DNA of 64,000 bases from Rhodobacterales bacterium RIFCSPHIGHO2_02_FULL_62_130. Its GTDB lineage: Bacteria; Pseudomonadota; Alphaproteobacteria; Rhodobacterales; Rhodobacteraceae. The DNA lies in contig MHZT01000035.1 of NCBI GenBank assembly GCA_001828855.1, positions 124,001 to 188,000 of the forward strand, given 5' to 3'. Below, piece after piece: positions 60,115-64,000 of the stretch. A program made the position numbers and the translations under genes. The notes under the pieces are model-generated. The model ran no database searches and had not been told where the DNA came from. It worked only from the letters and a program-made list of their open reading frames with translations. How positions within the stretch are numbered: position 1 is the first letter of the stretch; every line of letters starts with the position of its first letter.

Positions 60115-62403
60115 ATGTCGCGCTTTGCCGCCCCCATTGCCGAGCAAATCTGGGACATGAAATATCGGTTGAAAGCCAGCGATGGCACACCGATTGACGG
60201 ATCGGTTGAAGATAGCTGGCGCCGCATCGCCCGCGCCTTGGCCGAGGTCGAATCCGAGCCTGCCGTCTGGGAAGAGCGATTCTACGAAGCGCTGGAAGAT
60301 TTCAAATACCTGCCCGCAGGCCGCATCACCGCAGGCGCTGGCACGGGCCGCGCCGTGACGCTGTTCAACTGCTTTGTGATGGGGACGATTCCCGACAATA
60401 TGGGCGGGATTTTTGACGGGCTGAAAGAGGCCGCGCTGACCATGCAGCAGGGCGGCGGCATCGGCTATGATTTCAGCACCATCCGCCCGCGCGGGGCGGA
60501 AGTGAAGGGCGTGGCGGCAGACGCCTCTGGCCCGCTGTCTTTCATGGATGTGTGGGATGCGATGTGCCGCACCATCATGTCGGCTGGCAGCCGCCGTGGC
60601 GCGATGATGGCGACCATGCGCTGCGATCACCCCGATGTGGAGTTCTTCATCGAGGCCAAGAAAGACCCCGCCCGCCTGCGGATGTTCAACCTTTCCGTGC
60701 TGATCACCGATCCCTTCATGGATGCGGTCAAGGCCGATGGGCCGTGGGAGCTGGTCTTTGGCGGCAAGGTCTACAAGACGCTGCAAGCGCGCGATCTGTG
60801 GAACAAGATCATGCGGAACACCTATGATTTCGCAGAACCGGGTGTGATCTTTATCGACCGGATCAACAAGGCCAACAACCTTGGCTATGTGGAAACCATC
60901 GCCGCCACCAACCCCTGCGGTGAACAGCCCTTGCCGCCCTATGGCGCGTGTTTGCTGGGCTCGATCAACATGGCGACGCTGGTGTCGGGGGCCTTTACCG
61001 ACAAGGCCCGCCTTGACCTTGACGCGCTGGACAAGCTGGTCCGCACCGCGATCCGCATGATGGATAACGTGGTCGATGCCAGCCGCTTCCCGCTGCCCGA
61101 ACAGGCCGCCGAGGCGAAGAACAAGCGCCGGATTGGCTTGGGCGTCACCGGTTTGGCCGATGCGCTGCTGATGGTCGGTCTGCGCTATGGCTCGGTTGAG
61201 GCCGCGAAACAGACCGAGGACTGGATGCACGCCATCGCGCGGGCCTCCTATCTGGCCTCGGTCGATCTGGCTAAGGAAAAGGGCGCTTTCCCGCTGTTTG
61301 ACGCCGAGGCCTATCTGGCCTCGGGCAATATGGCGGCAATGGACGCCGATGTGCGCGACGCCATCCGCAAGCATGGCATCCGCAACGCCCTGCTGACCTC
61401 TATCGCGCCGACGGGGACGATCTCGCTTTACGCCGGAAACGTCAGTTCGGGGATCGAGCCTGTCTTTGCCTATGCCTATACCCGCAAGGTGCTGCAAAAA
61501 GACGGCAGCCGCACCGAGGAAGAGGTGGTCGATTACGCCGTGCGCCTGTGGCGCGAGTTGAAGGGCGAGACGTCGCTGCCGGATTATTTCGTGAACGCGC
61601 AAACCCTGCCGCCCTTGGACCATGTGCGGATGCAGGCGGCGGCGCAGAAATGGATCGACTCCTCGATCTCGAAAACCATCAACTGCCCCGAGGATATTTC
61701 CTTTGATGATTTCAAAGAGGTCTATATGGCCGCTTGGGATCAGGGCTGCAAAGGCTGCACCACCTACCGCCCGAATGATGTGACGGGATCGGTGCTGTCG
61801 GTGTCCGAGGGGGCCGCCAAGCCGCCCTCCGAAGCCCCCGCCACCTTGCGCGATACCGAGGCCGGTGCCGAAGTGGTTTACCTGTCGGAACCGCTGGACC
61901 GTCCGGCAGCGCTGGAAGGCCAGACCTACAAGGTGAAATGGCCGGGCAGCGAGCATGCGCTTTACATCACCATCAATGACATCGTGATCGCCGGCCACCG
62001 CCGCCCGTTCGAGGTGTTCATCAACTCCAAGAACATGGAGCATTTCGCCTGGACCGTGGCGCTGACTCGGATGATCTCGGCGGTGTTCCGTCGTGGCGGC
62101 GATATTTCCTTTGTGGTCGAGGAGTTGAAGGCGGTCTTTGATCCGCGCGGCGGCGCATGGATGGGCGGGCGTTATATCCCGTCGATTCTGGCTGCCATCG
62201 GTGGCGTGATCGAACGCCATCTGGTCGCCATCGGCTTTATCGAGGGCGAAGGCATGGGCTTGAAATCCGACCCCCACGCCGAAGTCGTCGCCATCAACGC
62301 CGCCCCCCGCGGCAAAGCCTGCCCGTCGTGCGGCGGCTATGAGATGCGGATGGTCGAAGGCTGCATGACCTGCGGGTCCTGCGGCCATTCGAAATGCGGG
62401 TGA
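60115..62403 (+). CDS. nrdJ: Adenosylcobalamin-dependent ribonucleotide reductase NrdJ
   Basis: NrdJ makes deoxyribonucleotides with a B12-generated radical and works with or without oxygen. The 762-aa protein has the barrel cysteines (LFNCFVMGT near 86; NPCGEQPLPPYGACLLGSINM near 268-288), the PTGTISLYAG motif and a C-terminal zinc-ribbon-like end with six Cys (CPSCGGYEMRMVEGCMTCGSC and onward). The C-terminal Cys pair would renew the active-site disulfide. The start at 60115 has GGAA upstream. A strong terminator follows at 62488. It is divergent from the DUF1489 gene. Confidence 0.95.
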   Translation: MSRFAAPIAEQIWDMKYRLKASDGTPIDGSVEDSWRRIARALAEVESEPAVWEERFYEALEDFKYLPAGRITAGAGTGRAVTLFNCFVMGTIPDNMGGIFDGLKEAALTMQQGGGIGYDFSTIRPRGAEVKGVAADASGPLSFMDVWDAMCRTIMSAGSRRGAMMATMRCDHPDVEFFIEAKKDPARLRMFNLSVLITDPFMDAVKADGPWELVFGGKVYKTLQARDLWNKIMRNTYDFAEPGVIFIDRINKANNLGYVETIAATNPCGEQPLPPYGACLLGSINMATLVSGAFTDKARLDLDALDKLVRTAIRMMDNVVDASRFPLPEQAAEAKNKRRIGLGVTGLADALLMVGLRYGSVEAAKQTEDWMHAIARASYLASVDLAKEKGAFPLFDAEAYLASGNMAAMDADVRDAIRKHGIRNALLTSIAPTGTISLYAGNVSSGIEPVFAYAYTRKVLQKDGSRTEEEVVDYAVRLWRELKGETSLPDYFVNAQTLPPLDHVRMQAAAQKWIDSSISKTINCPEDISFDDFKEVYMAAWDQGCKGCTTYRPNDVTGSVLSVSEGAAKPPSEAPATLRDTEAGAEVVYLSEPLDRPAALEGQTYKVKWPGSEHALYITINDIVIAGHRRPFEVFINSKNMEHFAWTVALTRMISAVFRRGGDISFVVEELKAVFDPRGGAWMGGRYIPSILAAIGGVIERHLVAIGFIEGEGMGLKSDPHAEVVAINAAPRGKACPSCGGYEMRMVEGCMTCGSCGHSKCG

Positions 62404-62425
62404 GGGTGGGTTTGGCGGAGTGTCA

Positions 62426-62489
62426 GACACCGTAAATAACTGCCATTAAACCCGGTTTTCTGCCATTCGGACACATGAAAAACTGCCAT
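62426..62489. repeat. Imperfect direct repeats downstream of nrdJ
   Basis: GACACCGTAAATAACTGCCA (from 62426) and GACACATGAAAAACTGCCAT (62470-62489) are near copies, with a further CTGCCATTCGGACAC between. GTGTC-A-GACAC overlaps the first. The pattern resembles subterminal binding sites at a transposon end; no transposase is present. Confidence 0.4.
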
Positions 62490-62520
62490 CGCCCGCCATC
62501 TTGGCGGGCGTTTTCTTTTA
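62488..62520 (+). terminator. Terminator of nrdJ
   Basis: An 8-bp stem CGCCCGCC/GGCGGGCG with a 5-base loop and the tail TTTTCTTTT. Confidence 0.9.
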
Positions 62521-62667
62521 TGATCAATGGCTTAGTTGATTGTCGCGGATGCGGCCGCCAGATGCCCGGAAGAGCTGCCGGCGCGACCCCCTCCCGTTGA
62601 CGGGGGCGCCCTTACCCGGCAGGAACACGACAGACCCGGGTCCTTTCATATCAACCTCATCACCTGC

Positions 62668-62709
62668 GCCGAGAGCATGGTGGCTCGGCATCGCCTTGTG
62701 CGATGCCGA
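62668..62709 (+). promoter_or_regulatory. Mutually exclusive hairpins in the leader of the AAA+ gene
   Basis: GCCGAG (62668-62673) can pair with CTCGGC (62684-62689). CGGCATCGC (62686-62694) can pair with GCGATGCCG (62700-62708). Both need bases 62686-62689, so only one forms at a time. The second stem ends 18 bases before the ATG. Confidence 0.45.
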
Positions 62710-62726
62710 AATCGAAAGGCTTACTC

Positions 62727-64000
62727 ATGTCCCGTCTGAAATCACCCCCCAGCCAGCCCACCCCATTGCCAGTCCCGATGGCTGAAAGCGCGCAGCTCAA
62801 GGCGAGCCCGACCGCAACGCCCGGACTTCACGAAGCGCTGGCTTACCTTGACTCACTTCGGGTCCCTGAACCCCAAACCTTCAAGGATACCCGGGCGGGC
62901 GATGAGGAGGACGGGGAGTATGACAGCCCGGTCGATCTGGCGCTGAATGATCGGGTCCGGCATAGCCCGGACGAACTGCTGGATGCGATCACGATCATGC
63001 GCGTCTGCTGCGCGGCTGACGGCGCCCGGCCGGGCCTTTTGACGCCCGGACCGGGCCTGCTGTCCGTGCTCCAGGTCCCTTCGGAAAAGGACCGGACCCG
63101 TCTGGCGCGACGACATCCAGACCTGTGGCGGCGGCTGTCCATGTCGCTCCCTGCACTTGTGGTTGAGGACAACCCGGGGCGGAGCGGGGCCGCAGCCGAG
63201 CTCCATAGCAGGATCGAAGGGAAACTTCTATCGGGCAGCGGGGTGCTCGCGATCCTGTCGGGCATGGTGCCGCTCCCGCCTGACCTCGACGCGCTGGTGA
63301 CGCTGCGCACGACCTTGCCGCCTGTAACGCTGCAGATGCTCACCATCATTTTGGAGTATCTTCACCCGGGGCAGGATGTTGATCTCCCGATATCAGAAGA
63401 ACAACTGGGCAAGCTTGGCCCGGTCGCGCTTGCGCCCGTCTTGGCGGCGGACACGCTCAGTGCCGCACTTGACCAGTTGCAGCAGTTGGGAAGTATTATA
63501 CGGCTGCCGAACGACGGTCCCCGCCTTGATGACGTTTACGGTCAACCGGAGGCGGTCGATGCGTTGCGGCAGCTCGTCCGCGACGTGGACGCGTGGCGGG
63601 CCGGGACGCTGCCCTGGCGCGAGGTCACGAAGAGCTTTCTGATGGTGGGTCCGCCGGGCACGGGCAAGACGCTTCTGGCCGAGGCGCTGGCCCGGACCGC
63701 CGGTATCACCTTTGTCAAGACGTCCTATGCGGACTGTCAAAAGGCCGGGCATCAAGGTGATGCCCTGAAGGCCCTAAACGCAGCTGCCGAGAAGGCGAAG
63801 GCGGGAAGGCCCGCCGTGTTCTTTCTGGATGAGATCGACGGTTTTTATAACAGAGCGCAATCCACCAACGGGTATATCATCGGCATGGTCACGGGGCTTC
63901 TGACCCTGCTGGACGCCCTCTCAGCGACTGAGGGAGTCGTGCTTGTGGCTGCCACCAATGACGCGGAGCGGGTGGACCCGGCGGTGATCCGAAGCGGCCG
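62727..64000 (+). CDS. FtsH-like AAA+ ATPase, truncated by the window end
   Basis: The frame opens at the ATG at 62727 (AAAGG 7 bases upstream) and runs off the window after about 424 codons. Residues 1-265 are unlike any family I know. The AAA+ core starts with LDDVYGQPEAVDALRQLV (about 269-286), Walker A GPPGTGKT (about 308-315), Walker B VFFLDEIDG (about 367-375), sensor VAATND and the arginine region DPAVIRSGR. This layout recalls a group of soluble FtsH-like proteins of alphaproteobacteria in which an M41 metallopeptidase follows the ATPase; that part would lie outside the window. Codons AGA, AGG, CTA, ATA and TCA are more frequent than in the genes to its left, which suggests transfer. 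Confidence 0.8.
   Translation, partial: MSRLKSPPSQPTPLPVPMAESAQLKASPTATPGLHEALAYLDSLRVPEPQTFKDTRAGDEEDGEYDSPVDLALNDRVRHSPDELLDAITIMRVCCAADGARPGLLTPGPGLLSVLQVPSEKDRTRLARRHPDLWRRLSMSLPALVVEDNPGRSGAAAELHSRIEGKLLSGSGVLAILSGMVPLPPDLDALVTLRTTLPPVTLQMLTIILEYLHPGQDVDLPISEEQLGKLGPVALAPVLAADTLSAALDQLQQLGSIIRLPNDGPRLDDVYGQPEAVDALRQLVRDVDAWRAGTLPWREVTKSFLMVGPPGTGKTLLAEALARTAGITFVKTSYADCQKAGHQGDALKALNAAAEKAKAGRPAVFFLDEIDGFYNRAQSTNGYIIGMVTGLLTLLDALSATEGVVLVAATNDAERVDPAVIRSG

Noticed and set aside
1-64000. CRISPR arrays, tRNA or rRNA genes
   Set aside because: No regularly spaced repeats and no cloverleaf or rRNA signature found by reading; a tRNA scan would be decisive.

Overview
The window is chromosomal DNA from an alphaproteobacterium of the family Rhodobacteraceae. 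G+C is high, roughly 65 % by eye. The order of the flagellar genes, a short FlgJ with a separate SltF, the XdhABC proteins and the hisS-hisZ-hisG block all fit Rhodobacter/Cereibacter-like relatives. The genus cannot be fixed from the sequence alone. No tRNA, rRNA, CRISPR array or complete insertion sequence was seen.

Layout. 1-3.4 kb: the 3' end of a FliA-like sigma factor, an unknown 418-aa protein, an orphan NarL-type response regulator and an acidic protein divergent from flgB. 3.45-16.7 kb: flgBCDEF and flgGHIJKL-sltF, each block headed by a near-perfect sigma-54 promoter (3449 and 7230). Together they encode the rod, hook, rings, hook-associated proteins and the rod muramidase. 16.9-24.2 kb: rpmG, a VIT-type transporter, a Bax-inhibitor-like protein, a LysR regulator, a quinone oxidoreductase, a PraR-like XRE regulator with its own sigma-54-like promoter, hisN and an 8-oxoguanine-deaminase-like amidohydrolase. 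24.4-31.7 kb: argD, argF, DUF1993, a cysteine hydrolase, an MFS transporter, a secreted-type NIDO-Hint protein and an aldose epimerase. 31.8-34.8 kb: a zinc-uptake locus, znuA divergent from zur-znuC-znuB, with a Zur-box-like palindrome between them. 35-40.5 kb: a dimethylglycine-dehydrogenase-like protein, an EF-hand protein, an AhpD-like protein, a methyltransferase and a DAO-family oxidase. 40.6-50.3 kb, minus strand: one long purine operon, xdhA-orf63-xdhB-xdhC followed by a BMP-type ABC importer (ATPase, two permeases, binding protein), joined mostly by ATGA overlaps. 50.5-62.4 kb: dnaE, an AbrB-family transporter, slyX, hisS-hisZ-hisG, two small genes and the B12-dependent ribonucleotide reductase nrdJ. 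62.4-64 kb: a compositionally different right edge with direct repeats, competing leader hairpins and the start of an FtsH-like AAA+ protein cut by the window end.

The least expected signals are dispersed repeats. Family A has at least six sites. It combines a conserved head (close to ATCCTCTTTGCAAAAATATCC followed by a G run), a hairpin whose sequence differs between copies, a G6/C6 hairpin and sometimes an AT-rich hairpin. One copy (49698-49794) lies in frame inside xdhA and encodes about 32 residues between the iron-sulfur and FAD domains. Family B has two copies (26.7 and 59.3 kb). Between xdhA and xdhB sits a 63-codon frame whose 3' third is a degenerate duplication of the end of xdhA and which keeps ATGA coupling at both ends. 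hisS carries an internal low-G+C patch that suggests mosaic recombination.
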